Below, in pieces: positions 34,066-46,800 of a stretch of 64,000 nucleotides of DNA; positions within the stretch are counted from its first letter, which is position 1; each line of letters opens with the position of its first letter. Made by a program: the position numbers and the translations under genes. This DNA comes from Takashimella koratensis (lineage: Eukaryota > Basidiomycota > Tremellomycetes > Trichosporonales > Tetragoniomycetaceae). The notes beneath the pieces are model-generated. The model saw nothing but the letters and a program-made list of their open reading frames with translations. It did not search any database and was not told the DNA's origin. Location of the stretch: the NCBI GenBank assembly GCA_003116875.1, contig BCKT01000016.1, positions 322,051 through 386,050 on the forward strand, written 5' to 3'.

Positions 34066-35875
34066 GCTCTGAACGCTGAGTCAAGAGGGTGAAGAGGATG
34101 GGATGGGAGGAGGGGTGTAGAGGGTGTCGGTGGTAGTGTTGTCGATTGTCGAACGGTCGGTGGGTGGTGGCAAAGGTGAAGAGTGAGGATGGTGAAGAAG
34201 ACGGGGGAGGGGGATTCGTAGGGTAAGATATATAGGGAGGGAGGGGGGCAGTGTTTGGTGGAGAAAGAGTTTGGAGGGAAAAGGGAAAGAGCGGGGGGTT
34301 AGCACAGAGGGCAGAAAGGAAGGTGGGGTCGGGAGGGAAACACACACACCGGGGGGTAGGAAAGGAGAGGGAAAAGGTATTACCAATCTGAGTGGGGTGA
34401 TTTCAAATTGGGTCTGGAGAGGGGCTTTTTTGCCGCTTACGGAAATACTGAACCAGACCGGCGTTATTGTCTCGGTGTTATGATCTCTGGTGGCAGCGTG
34501 GCACCCAGGGTGAGTGGCATCGTGGAACCTAGAATGCTCTGGCCAGTTCGATGCTTTTGCTCAACTGCGTCCCCAGTCTGCCTGTGGTACTACTCAATGA
34601 CGTTCCCATTTCTCGATGACGACACGGTGATCTGGACAAGATCTAAATCGGGGCCATTGATCATGGCGAGGGAGGAGACAACCAGCGCCCGTGGTCGTGG
34701 CAACTATGCATGCAAGATGACTTGGACTGGGGTAGATAAATGAATCAAAGCATAGTGCACCTAGCTAGCACGAGAATGTAGCACGGCGGCTGGATGCTGG
34801 GTGAGTTGGAGATTCCGATGGACAAGATGGGTCAATGGTAGCATCAGGCACTGGGCACTGGGCCGCTTTGCCCCGCTACTCCGAGACGCCCTTTCAGTGA
34901 CGCGCGTGGCTGAGGACGAGCTGGGTCGGATGACGACGAGACGGCATCCTCACTTTTTGACCCTCCCAACCCTCCCCCTGCCCCAAGCCAGCAGCGATTC
35001 ATTCATTCCGCCCCTTCTGTTCACGTAAACCCCCTTATCCCAACCCCAGACGCCAGGGTCCGCCTACACCTCACCCTCAATCAAGACGTCACGGCCGTTC
35101 AACTTTCAACCGACCGGTCCCGGTGGGTTCCCTCCGGCCAGACCTGATTTCTCAAGTCGCGGCGACTGACAACAACGTTGGACAAATACATTCCGACCTC
35201 GTCGTCGTGTGTCCTTCCATTCCTTGCCCAACCTTGTTCCTGCACGTTCGTGTCCTCTCTCATCCCCTCTCATCCTAGATAAGAGACCCGAGACAAGACA
35301 GACGCAAGAACCCAAGACATTGTGAGTACCAGTCCATCATCTACCACCGTCACCAGCCACCGTGCCCAAACATCATAGACATTCTCGTCATTGCAGACAG
35401 TCAGAGACAAGCTGACTCGGGTTCTGATTCTCTCTTGATTGCCCAATCCCTCTTCGCTCGCTCTTGCTCTCTTCCACGTCCTCTCGATCACGACCTCACC
35501 ACGCCCTTCCGCCCTTCGTCACTACCTGCGCCCGCGCCCACCTCCCTCGTCACCAGCCACACAGTCTCGCACTCGTGACCTTGGCAATCTCAGGTTCAGC
35601 TCGAGACTCGTCTCTACTCTCATCCTCACTTTGCGCTCTTCTCGAGATCGCTTTATTGTCGACCCAAGGCGATCCCAACGCTTGCCTTCCCCATCGCGCT
35701 TCTCTTCATCTCCCTTTCACCCCGCTATCCCAGCGTTTACGCTCCCCACCTACACTCCTCTCTACCCCGCGTTCGAAAAGGACTCTTGTCCATCCCCCAC
35801 CTTCCTTTCAAAACACCTCACCCTCCCTCCTCCCTCCCACTCGCTTTCTCGACCTAACCCCCTAGCCCAATCACA
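34066..35875. promoter_or_regulatory. Divergent region between the small gene and GDB1
   Basis: 1.8 kb. A TATA-like word for the minus strand lies at 34227-34234. Towards GDB1 the plus strand becomes CT-rich. A possible 5'-UTR intron (GTGAGT at 35322 to TTGCAG at 35396) precedes the long leader. ORFs on the minus strand at 33782-34386 are CT-rich leader artefacts. Confidence 0.4.
34227..34234 (-). promoter_or_regulatory. TATA-like element of the small spliced gene
   Basis: Reads TATATATC on the minus strand, about 160 bp before the ATG at 34065, with a CT-rich stretch directly downstream. Confidence 0.45.
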
Positions 35876-38800
35876 ATGTCAGCTATCATCAACAAGCTGT
35901 CCGGGCTCAAGCCGGGAAACATCTCCCTCCCCAAGAGCCAGGACGTGACCAAGATGCCCTCCCAGCCGGGCCAGAAGACTCCCAAGACTCCGCAGGACGA
36001 GGCGATTGCCTTCTTCTCCGGTGAAAGCGACGGCGAAGCTGTCAAAGTCTACGAGCTTTGGCTCGAGGATGACGGTGGACCCGCCCATAGCAAGTCGGTA
36101 GGTTTTACGTCCCAGATCAGTGTTAACCCCTAGTACATCCGTCTGCCGCCGCCGGTCAAGCCGTACGTGCTCCGATTCTCGATCCACCCGGGCACCCCGT
36201 GCGGCCGCAACGGTGTCCTCAAGTCCGACTTTCCCGTAGACGGCGGCGTCTTTGAGCGCGGGGTATGGAAAGAGCGCAAGCTCCCTTCCGACCCAAGCAA
36301 GTGAGTCTTTCCTTCGTTCATTCCTGACCCCAGGCCTATCCACGTCGACCTGCCCATCTCTGCACCGGGCGCGTTCTGCTACTTTATCGAGTACGACGGC
36401 GTGAAAGCCTCTGACCGCGTCACTGGTCGCCGAGGCTACTTCAACGTCGATCCAATCATCACTGTCCCCGCGCGCACTCCCTTTGCGCCGTTTGCTGACA
36501 CCGCGGTCAACCCGCTTCACGACAACTCGTCTGGCGCTGTCTTGGCCAAACCCGCCAACCTCACTCTCGACAGCCTCGCCATCCTCTCCGTCATCGCCAA
36601 GTGGCAAGGCGAGATCGACCAGTGGGGTCCCCATTACGAGGAAGCCAGCAAGCGAGGATACAATATGATCCACTACACCCCTCTACAGCCGAGAGGTAGC
36701 TCGGGAAGCCCGTACTCGATCAAGGACCAGCTCGCGTTCGACGCGACCCTCCTCACGGACAAGAAGGCAACCGACGGCGGACTCGCACAGATTACCGACG
36801 TCGTCTCTGGTGCGAGGGAAAAGTACGGCCTCGGTGGAGTGACCGACGTCGTCCTCAACCATACAGCGTTCGATTCCCCTTGGCTCGAGGAGCACCCGGA
36901 GGCTGGTGAGTGAGCGCAGCCGACTTGGACTAACCCCAGGTTACTCTCCGCACAACACGCCGCACCTCGCCCCGGCTGTCGAGCTCGAGGACGCTCTTCT
37001 CGAGCTCTCTGCCAAGCTCCCGTCTCTCCGCGCTCCTACTGTGATCAAATCGTCGACCGACCTCGATACGATCGCGTCTCTCATTCGCAAGGCGATCAAC
37101 GACGCCCGTCTTTGGGAGTACTATGTCTTTGACGTCCAGACCTCTGTCAAGGACGTCGCGCAGTCTATCGAATCCAACAAAATCAAGTCCTGGTCATCCC
37201 CCGTCCCTGTCGTCGGCAGGTCGACCGAAGAGCTCGCACAGATCCTCAAGTCTACACCGGGGATGGTGGAGAACTACCAAGCCTATTCGGCGAGGTTTGG
37301 GACCAAGGTCGACCCTCAAGTCGCAGCGGGTTTCGCGACCGCTGCGTTCCCGTCAGACTCGACAGAGATGCAAGCGAGCAAGTGGGGGAAGGTACTGGAC
37401 GTCCTCAACGTTGATCTTTACCGCGAGTGTAACGAGGATGTCGACGCCGCCCAGGATGGGATCGTGGGTAGGCTCAAGTATACTCGTCTCGAGGAGGGTG
37501 GGCCCAAGCTTGGTGCTATCAACAAGGAGTGAGTCATACTGCCTGCCGCCAGGCAGTCAACTACAGTCATAGTGATCCTTCGCTGACTCTCCAGAAACCC
37601 CCTGGTTGAGCCGTACTTCACTCGCCTGCCTAAGAACGAGACGACCGCCAAGCACCCGGCTTCTGCGCTCGCACTAGCCAACAACGGCTGGATGTGGGCA
37701 GCCGACCCATTGAAGAACTTTGCCGAGTACCCGTCCAAGGCCTACCTCCGTCGTCAAGTGATCGTCTGGGGCGACTGTGTCAAGCTTCGATACGGCAAGG
37801 GACCCTCGGACAACCCGTGGCTCTGGTCGCACATGACCGACTACGCCGAGATGCTCGCGTCCGTCTTCGACGGGTTCAGGTTGGACAACTGTCACTCGAC
37901 CCCTTTGCAGGTCGGCGTACACATCATCGACGCGGGACGAAGGGTCAACCCGAACCTCTACGTCATGGCGGAACTCTTCACGGGCAGTGAAGATATGGAT
38001 CTCAAGTTTGTGAGAGAGCTCGGTATCAACAGTCTGGTCCGTGAAGCCTACAACGGACACGATAACAAGGACTTTAGTCGGTTGTTGTATCGATTCGGAG
38101 TAGGGAAACCGATCGGGTCAATGGATAGTGCCTGCCTCGCGAGTAACGACGAGTTGCCACCGCTCTTTGGTAAGGGCTCGTCCCGACCTTGCACCGTCAT
38201 CCCGCTCGCTGGCTCGGCGCCTCACGCAGTCTTTTACGATGTCACCCACGACAACGAGACGCCCGCGGACAAGCGAACCGCTGAAGACGCACTCTCCACT
38301 GGCGCACTGATCACTTTCACTCACGCCGCGCTGGGTTCCAACAAGGGCTTTGACGATCTTTACCCAAAGTTGCTCAACCTCGTCACGGACAAGAGAATGT
38401 ACGAGGTCTCGCCGAATGGAGAGGGTGGTATTGGGAGAGTTAAACGCGTGCTCAACCATTTGCACACGGAGATGATGCTCGGAGGATACGAGGAGGGACA
38501 CGTCCACGAGGAGGGCCAGGTGAGTTGCGCTAGAGTACAAGCGCAGGGTAGAAGCTGACAGTAACCAGTACATTGTCTTCCACCGTGTTCACCCAGTCAC
38601 GCACAAGGGATTCCTTCTTGTTGCTCACACCGCCTTCAAGGGTTCCTTCGGCCGAGGATGGAGTGAGTGATTCTCCTTGCTTTTTATCCCCAGACTAACG
38701 CCTGCAGTCAAACCGATCAAACTCTCGCGAACCAAGATCTCGTACATCCTCGGCGCATCATTGACCACCCATATCGACCAGTGGAAAGACGACCCCAAGA

Positions 38801-41282
38801 CCCACTATGGGATCCCGTCCAAGCTAGAGGAAATCCCAGCAAGCGCCGTCAAGGTTAATATCGGGAAAGATGAGCAAGGCGATTATCATGAGATTGTGGT
38901 TCCGGAATCGTTTGAGCCCGGGAGTATCATGCTTTTCTCGACTGATATGGATGTGAGTGGCACCAGCGGCACAGATTGCATAAGACCATGGTCACCGGCA
39001 ACGAGGCTAGGTTTAAGCTAACGAGCGTAGGAAATGTCAACCGACCTCGACGCCATCTGCAAAGCCGGGGTGGAAGAAGCCTTTGCCGACCTCGATCGCG
39101 TTGACCTCAACGTCATCCTCCATCGTGCCGACGGTGAGGAGCGCGACGCGACGGGCGGCGACGGTGTCTACACCATCCCCAACTACGGTGCGCTCTCGTA
39201 CTGTGGCCTCGAAGGCTTCATGCACCCTCTTCGACACATTATGCAGACCAACGATCTCGGACACCCGTTGTGTGCTCATCTTCGTGAAGGCACCTGGGCC
39301 CTCGACTATATCCTGGACCGTTTGGAAAAGTGAGTAGGTTGTGCTTGACTTACGCTAACCTATAGGCAAACGGGAGACCTCCCGCGCCTTGCCAAGCCCT
39401 CGGCATGGCTCAAGCAACGATTCGACCTGATCAAGACCACCGTCCCGTCGTTCATGCGCCCCAAGTACTTTGCGCTCGTCATTTACGAAGCGTACAAGGC
39501 TGCTCGTCGAGCAGTTGTCGAGCAGTGCTCCGAGTTTGTGTCCTCGGGTCACAGCCTCACGCACGACCTCGCGCTCTGCTCGGTCCAGATGTACGGACTC
39601 GTCAAGAGCGCAAGTATCAGCCCGAGTAAGCCGGTCCCCAGTCTTGCTGCGGGTCTCCCACACTTTGCCGCTGGCTGGGCCCGATGCTGGGGTCGTGATG
39701 TCTTCATCTCCCTCCGCGGTCTCTTCCTCACCACTGGCAACTTCCCCGCTGCGAGGGAACATATCCTCGCCTTTGGATCGACACTGAAACACGGTCTCAT
39801 CCCCAACTTGCTCGACTCGACGCGTAACCCGCGATACAACTCTCGAGACTCGCCATGGTGGATGATCCAGAACATCCAAGACTACACCAAGATGGCCCCC
39901 AACGGGCTGTCTTTGCTCGACGACAAGGTCGCTCGAAGGTTCCCGGCGGACGATACTTGGGTCGCATGGGACCACCCTCGCGCCTACGAATGGAGCAGTA
40001 CTGTTGCCGAACTCATTCAAGAGATTCTCCAGCGTCACGCGGAAGGTATCGAGTTCAGGGAATACAATGCCGGTCCCAACCTCGATATGGATATGAGGGA
40101 TCAAGGTTTCAACCAGAAAATCTGGACAGACTGGACTACGGGTTTCATCTATGGTGGGAACAGGTTCAACTGTGGGACTTGGATGGATAAGATGGGGTCC
40201 TCGGATAAGGCAGGGAACAAAGGGTTGCCAGCGACCCCAAGGGATGGAGCACCGATTGAGATTACGGGTTTGCTCAAGTCCACATTGACCTGGTTGGACG
40301 GGCTCAAGGGAAAGTTCCCCTTTGACGGTGTCCAGGCGACTAGTAAGTGTCGGCGAGATAAGAATAAGGAAGTAGAAGCTGACATTGCGCTAGTCGACGG
40401 GAAGAAACGACTCGTGACGTACAAGGAATGGGCCGATCTCATCCAATCCTCATTCGAGAAACACTACTACGTCCCTTCCGACCCTTCTCTCGACTCTGAA
40501 TTCGCCATCAACCCGGCACTCGTCAACCGCCGTGGGATCTACAAAGACGTCTATGGAACTCCCAAAGACCGCGAGTGGTCAGACTACCAACTCAGGTGTA
40601 ACTTTACCCTCCCGATGATCGTGGCACCCGAGCTGTTTACCCCAGACAGAGCGGTGGGAGCGCTCAAGATTGCAGATGCAGTGTTGAGGGGTCCTTTGGG
40701 GATGAAGACACTGGACCCGGCGGATAGTCAGTATAGACCAGATTACGATAATGCCAACGATGGTACCGATCAGGCCGTCGCCAAGGGCTGGAACGTGAGT
40801 GGCACGAGAAAGTGTTGTGGCGGTGGTGGATGCAGAGATAGAGCCATTGAGAAGCCAAAACTGACAATCGCAGTACCACCAAGGTCCCGAATGGGTCTTC
40901 CCAACAGGCTGGTTCCTCATGGCTTACCTCAAATTCGATCGTCTCGCGGGAGAGGGTAAATCCGACCCGAGCAAGACGTTGCATTACATCTCCAATATCT
41001 TGTTGAAGCACCGTGAACATATCGATCGGGATTCATGGCGCGGTCTCCCAGAGTTGACCAATAGCAGTGAGTCGAGGTGTCTCAGCCGCCCGGGCGGTGT
41101 AATATGAGTTGCGATATGTGTTATCTCCCTGCGTCTGCCCAGTGGTTAAGGTGTCGAGTTGGATGAAGCTAACGGATACAGACGGGTCGTATTGCCGAGA
41201 CTCGTGTGAGACACAGGCATGGTCAGCTAGTACCATGCTCGATCTCCTCGAAGAGATTCACAAGATTGGCAAGGATCAATGA
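35876..41282 (+). CDS. GDB1: Glycogen debranching enzyme (4-alpha-glucanotransferase and amylo-1,6-glucosidase)
   Basis: Bifunctional cytosolic enzyme that moves maltosyl/maltotriosyl units and then removes the remaining alpha-1,6 glucose from glycogen branch points. Close to 1,600 aa against 1,536 in S. cerevisiae. The GH13-like transferase half has IHYTPLQPRGSSGSPYSI, TDVVLNHTAFDSPWL, the nucleophile region GFRLDNCHSTPLQV (near residue 610) and MAELFTGSEDMD (near 640). The glucosidase half has GWARCWGRDVFISLRG (near 1,145), NSRDSPWWMIQNIQDYT, WTTGFIYGGNRFNCGTWMDK and a C-terminus with EWVFPTGWFLMAYL. About 12 exons. Several introns are very short (36098-36133, 36301-36333 and 36906-36939: 36, 33 and 34 nt). 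Both catalytic halves look intact. The start follows CACA in front of ATG, preceded by a CT-rich leader. Confidence 0.96.
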
Positions 41283-41469
41283 GCCCAAATTGGTGTCAAG
41301 TTCAATACAGTCGGGGTAGGAACAAGGAGAAAGATTCATGGTTTCGTCTCATTGTGCAGCAAAGGTCCCCAGTCTCATGTAAGAAGGTCCGAAAAGAGAA
41401 AAGATATACATTTACACATGGATGCGAATATGGTTATTGCTCGTACCTGCACTCTACAGTGATGAATGA

Positions 41470-43455
41470 TCAGAGTAGTGGTTGGTCAAGGGGTAGACGA
41501 ACGACCAAGAGTCCGTTTCTCTCTTTGAGCCTGATCCACCTACCCAATCGAGGTTCTTGACTAACCGCAGCGGCGAGGACGATCTCTTTCTTGGTCCTTT
41601 GCCCCTTCAACCCTTCCTCCTCCTCTCCCCCTCCCTCTCCTCCCTGCGTTCCCTCGAACACCGATAACGGGACAGCGAGGAGCGAGAGGGCATTGACGAA
41701 ACCCCGAGCGCTCACTTCTCGAACAAGTCGGAACGATCGAATCGACTCGTCTAGCGCCCAAAGGCGGATAGACCCGTCCCATGACCCAGAAGCGAAGAGG
41801 TCCGTCCCGCGCAGGAAAGCAAGGGAGGTAATCCATCGTGCCGAAGAGGTGGTGGTGGAAGATGGGGAAAGTGGGTTGTAAGAAGAGGAGTCGGTGCCGT
41901 GGGCTAAAGGGTAAGAGAAGATTGGCTTCTTTTTACCAGTTGACCAAAGGGCAATTGTACTGAACCACAGGTTAGTTTGTCCATTATCAATAAGTGTTGG
42001 AGATTGTATTCTGAAAAGGGATGAAGAGACTCACCCCGAGTCACCGCCAGAGAGGAAATGCGAATCGTCAAGTGCACAAACGACCTCGATCGACCCTTCC
42101 ACATATTCTTTCTCCCCTCCTCTTGCCTTTCCACGCCCAACTATCGATGCCTCCCCCTCCTCTCCCTCTTTCTCCCCATTCTCCCCATTCTCCTCATCAT
42201 CACCCTTCACCCTCACCCTCCCTCCACCACGGAACACGAGCTGCACCTCTTCCTCAATCTTCCACCATCGACAGGTACGATCTCGAGCGCCCGAGGTCAC
42301 AGCGTCCGTAGGCTTCAACGCAGATACACAGCCGATAGAATCTTGGTGTCCGAAAAAAGTGTCAAGCGCGGATAAGGTGGACAAGGAGTGCAAGGTCAGG
42401 TGGCGAGAGAGTGAAGCGGAGAGGACGTGTGCAGATGGGTTGGACAGAGGAGGAAGGACGAGAGACTAGTAACGAGGTTAGCATGGTGAATGAACAGATT
42501 GTAAGGTTGACTCGACTCACCGAGACTGCATCCTTGTGCCCGCGCATCCCAGCGAGCCAAAGAGGATTCGACGGATCCGAAACGTCCCAAACACCTACGA
42601 CCCGATCTCTACCACCACTGACCAACCACTTTCCATCCTCACTTGCCGCAATCGCCAACAGCTCCCCCGTATGCCCCTCTGCCCCCGCGTCGCCCTTGGC
42701 GCTCTTGGTGCCCTTTGACTGCGCCTTATGTCCCTTGCCCTTCACCAGTGATGCGGAGTGACCGAACGCCCCGTACGGCATGAGCGAGGGTAGAGAGAAG
42801 GGAAGGATAGAACCTCGTTTGGTGGAGATGTAAATCGTTCGAGGAGTGACAGCGATCGAGGTCGGAATGTGAGCGGATAGAGGGAGGAAACGGGGTTGAG
42901 GTTCAAGCAAGTGAGAAGCGAGGAAGAGGTGTATCCGACCTTCTGCTTCGTCCTGATTAAGTCAGTCATGCTCTTCAGAAATCACGAGATGGGGCTTCTC
43001 AGATGACTCATGCCCATCCAACTCACCACATCCTGCTTCAACCTGCTCGCGATAATCTCTCTATCAATCTCAGCAGCATCATAGTCCCCTTCCTCTTTGG
43101 CCGCCTCCACCTCGTCCCGGACTTTTTGGAGGTACCCCTTGGCCATTCGGACCCGCTTCTCCGCTGCTGTTTCGTTGGCATCGACGAACCCGTCGTCACT
43201 CATCGCGTCGTCTCCTCGGCGTCCAGAACGGAAATCGAGATCGTCAATGTCAACGTGTCGGCCCTCGCCCTCGGCGTCGGAGGAAAGGTCCTCGTCAGCT
43301 GCCGAAGGGCGGGGACGACGGGAGGAAGAGGAGGAGGAGGAGGCACCGCCGCGGCCCCCTCGACCACGGGAGAAACCGCCACCGCCACGAGAAGAGGGTC
43401 CCGCACGAGGCGGTCGTTTCCGTTTCCGATCGGACTGAAAGAATGCGTCGGGCAT
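41470..43455 (-). CDS. RRP9: U3 snoRNP WD40 protein Rrp9/U3-55K
   Basis: Nucleolar U3 snoRNP component for 18S rRNA processing. Starts MPDAFFQSDRKRKRPPRAG, then an RGG-like Gly/Arg stretch and Ser run (about residues 20-45). The Rrp9 pre-propeller signature follows: ETAAEKRVRMAKGYLQKV and AAEIDREIIASRLKQDV, which matches the yeast DLDKDIIASRLKEDV element. WD40 blades include GHTGELLAIAASEDGKWLV, SGGRDRVVGVWDV, TFFGHQDSIGCVSAL, SGARDRTCRWWKIEEEV, VEGSIEVVCALDDSHFLSGG, TIALWSTGKKKPIFSYPLAH and FASGSWDGSIRLWAL. It ends near AVSQEPRLGRWIR, also typical. Acidic insertions lie within the propeller (GDDEENGENGEKEG). Four exons. It is divergent from SEC31 over 405 bp. Confidence 0.94.
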
Positions 43456-43860
43456 GAAGGATGAGATAGCTAGTGCTAGGTTGTACAGTGTAGTGTGTCG
43501 AGCAAATCTTGCAACCAACTCGTCTGAAATCTGAAATCTGGAAATCTTCATTCGATCGGGAGACTCACGTGACTAGCTTTACCACTTGCTGGTAGGCCTG
43601 CGAGGGCGCCATGTCATTGTTTCGGCGCCTATGTTGGCTTTGCTTTTAGGCGCGCGATGACGATTGAGTTGTAGCGCCACGTCCTGTCCAGCACACCACA
43701 CACACACACACACACACCACCCACCCCACACACACACCCACCAGCATCCACCCCATTCATCTCATCTACCCCTCACCACCTCACACTCACTCACCTCCTC
43801 ATCCACCACCTCACCTCACCCACCCCAGCTGGAGCGGCCCGTCCTCGCCCCTCAGCAGCA
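43456..43860. promoter_or_regulatory. Divergent promoter region RRP9/SEC31 with CA-rich tract
   Basis: The 405-bp gap contains a CA-rich microsatellite-like stretch (about 43692-43740), followed by a C/A/T leader leading to SEC31. No TATA box. Confidence 0.5.
43692..43740 (+). repeat. CA dinucleotide-rich tract
   Basis: Interrupted CA repeats (CACACA runs with CCACCC breaks), read directly, located about 120-170 bp before SEC31. Confidence 0.8.
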
Positions 43861-46800
43861 ATGAAGATCAAGGACATTGCGCGCACCGCGACTTTTGCCT
43901 GGGACACCTCGTCCTCGGCTGACCCCCTCATCGTCACCGGTGCTGCCGCAGGCGCTCTCGACGAGTCCTTCTCCAACGAATCCCAACTCGAGATTTGGGC
44001 GCCCAAATTCTACGAGAAAGACACGACCACCGATGGTGAAAAGCAGCAAGGGTTCCGCCTTGGTGGAGCCGACGGCGCTGGACCGCTCGGCAGCGTTACC
44101 GTGCCCAGCAGATTCCAGAGACTCGCATGGTCCTACCCCGACGCGACGGGGCCTGAACGCGGCGTCGTTGCTGCCGGTATGGAGACAGGCGAAGTCTACG
44201 TCTTCGACCCCGTCAAGATCATCAATGGCGAAGGGTTAGTGCTGGAAAAAGACACCACTGACGAAAGCGCCGATGCCGCCCGCATCTTCAAGAGCGACAA
44301 GCACACTGGTCCCGTTCGCGGCCTCGATTTCAACCCCATCCAGAAGAACCTCTTCCTCACTGGTGCTGTCTCCGCCGAGGTGAGCTATGCCCTTAACCCA
44401 ACTAACTCCAGATCTTCATCCACGACTTGAACAACCTCGGCAACCCCATTGCGCCGGGCGCGCTCTCCACCAAGCTCAACGAGATCACATCGCTGCAGTG
44501 GAACCCTACTGTCGCGCGCATCTTTGCCGCATCGTCGTCATCTGGCTTCACGTCCGTATGGGACCTCAAGGCCGGCAAGGAGATTGTTTCGCTCCAGTAC
44601 GGCGGCGGCGTGGCCAAGGGCATGGACGCGGCTGGCGGTGGTGGTGCCGGTCTCCAAATGGGCAAGCGCAGAGGCATGAGCGATGTCTGCTGGCACCCTC
44701 AACAGGTGAGTTGCTTTAAATACACAGTACTAACCGCAGCCCACCCGCCTCATCACTTCGTCCGAAGACGACGAGTCGCCAATCATCATGCTCTGGGATT
44801 TGCGAAATACCCGTGCCCCTGAGAGAGTAGGTCTCACCTAAAGCAAAGCTGACCTCAGATCCTCTCTGGCCACACCAAGGGCGTCCTCTCCGTCGCGTGG
44901 TGCAAACAAGATGCCGACCTCCTCCTATCTTGCGGTAAAGACAACCGAACCATCTGCTGGAACCCCCAGTCTGGCGAGATTGTTGGAGAGGTGAGTCAAT
45001 CTAAGACATGACTAACAGCAGATGCCCTCGAGCGCAGATTGGTCTTTCCAGACCTCGTGGTGCCCTCGCAACCCCAACATTGTCGCGACCGCCTCGTTTG
45101 ATGGCCACATTGGGATCCACAATCTCCAAACCACCCAACTCCCGCCCACGCCGAGCCAAACGCTCAAGGAGACCGCGACCGCTGACGACGTCTTTGGCGC
45201 CCTCACCGAGACCGACCAAAACGAGATCTCTACCGGCGTCTCGCTCACCCAGCCGCCCAAGTGGTTGCGTCGCCCGGCCTCGGCCACCTTTGGCTACGGT
45301 GGTCTGCTCGCTAGCACGTCCAACCTCCCCGGCGCATCGGGCAAGCACCAGAGCGGTGTCGTCCACCTCCGCACAGTCGTTACCGAGCAGTCAATCATCG
45401 AACGCGCCACCGCCCTCGAGACTATTGCTGGCGACAAGGACAAGCTCGCCGACTTCTGCAATGACAAGTCGTCAGCCGGCGCCGAGTGGAAGGCTCTGCA
45501 GACCCTGTTCAAGGCCAACTCGCGCGACCAGCTCGTCCAGTACCTCGGTTTCTCCAAGGAAGATGTTGCCAAGCAGGTCTCGGAGGTGATCAAGCGACTC
45601 CCCAACCATGAAGAAGTCCCCGTCATCTCCACCCCGACCCTCGACGGCGCGGAGACTCCATCGACCGACAAGCCCGAGGCCACGCCCAGCGAGGTCTCAG
45701 TAACCAAGACTGAAACTACCGACGCCACCGAGCCGAGCTTGTTCGACGACAACGCGCCAGGCACCCCAGCTGCTGATTTCTTCTCCACCATCACCGCTGG
45801 AACCTTGCGCAACCCGCAGCTCGACGCGGTTGTGCCGCACCACCAGCCGCCGGTCGACTCTTCGGTCGCTGCCACGGTCGGCTCTCGCGCGTCGTCGGTC
45901 CGCGACGAGGCGATCAAGGACAACACGTTCCACATCTACCCCTCTGGCGAGGCCGAGGACGACAAGCTCATCACGCAGGCGCTTGTCCTTGGCGACTTTG
46001 CGTCCGCTGTCAACCTCTGCCTTGCCTCGGATCGATTCGCCGACGCCCTCCTCCTCGCCGTGCACGGTGGCGCCGAGCTCCTCGCTTCCACCCAAAAGGC
46101 CTACTTTGCCCGCCGAACCGTCGAGCACCCGTTCCTCCGCGTCTTCCAATCCATCGTCACCGAAGACCTTGTGGATATCGTCCAGAACGCCGACCTTGGC
46201 GAATGGCGAGTCATCTTTGTCGTCATCTGCACGTTTGCGCGTGAAAGCGATTTCGCCAACTTGGCTGAACAGCTCGGACAGCGTCTTCAATTCAAGTGGC
46301 AGACGCTCAGCTCGACCGACAAGGTCGCTGCCAAGGCTGCAAGGCAAGATGCGACCCTCTGTTTCCTCGCTGCGCGTAAGCTGGAGAAAGTCGTATCCAT
46401 CTGGATTGACGAGATGCGTGAGGAGGAGGAAGCCGCAGAGACGTCCAAGTTTACCGCCCACGCCGCGGCTCTGCAATCGTTCATTGAGAAAGTTGCAGTC
46501 TTCCAAGCAGCTACCGACTATGTCGATCGCGATGTCCAGACTGCATCAAACGAGGCGGTCGCAAAGGCATACCCGCTTTCAGGGCTCTACGACAGGTTCT
46601 ACGAATACGCCGACTTGCTCGCGACGCAGGGTCTCGTCGATGCTGCGGCCAAGTACGCAAAGATGACTCCGGTCGACTACAAGGGCGCGCCAGGGTTCGA
46701 GCTCGACAAGATCCGCCAGCGTGTTCTTTCCGCTGCGGGAATGCCAGAGTCTGACGCTTCGGGATCGAGCACGGCGTTCGGTGCCAAGCCAGCCCAGGCG

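Noticed and set aside
33782..34386. Long Pro/Ser/Leu-rich minus-strand frames
   Set aside because: They come from the CT-rich leader and introns of the small spliced gene, and use frames different from its exons.
41131..41180. tRNA-like A-box (AGTGGTTAAGGTGTC) in a GDB1 intron
   Set aside because: No matching B-box, T-loop or acceptor stem follows; the segment is explained as intron between SN and GSYCRD of GDB1.
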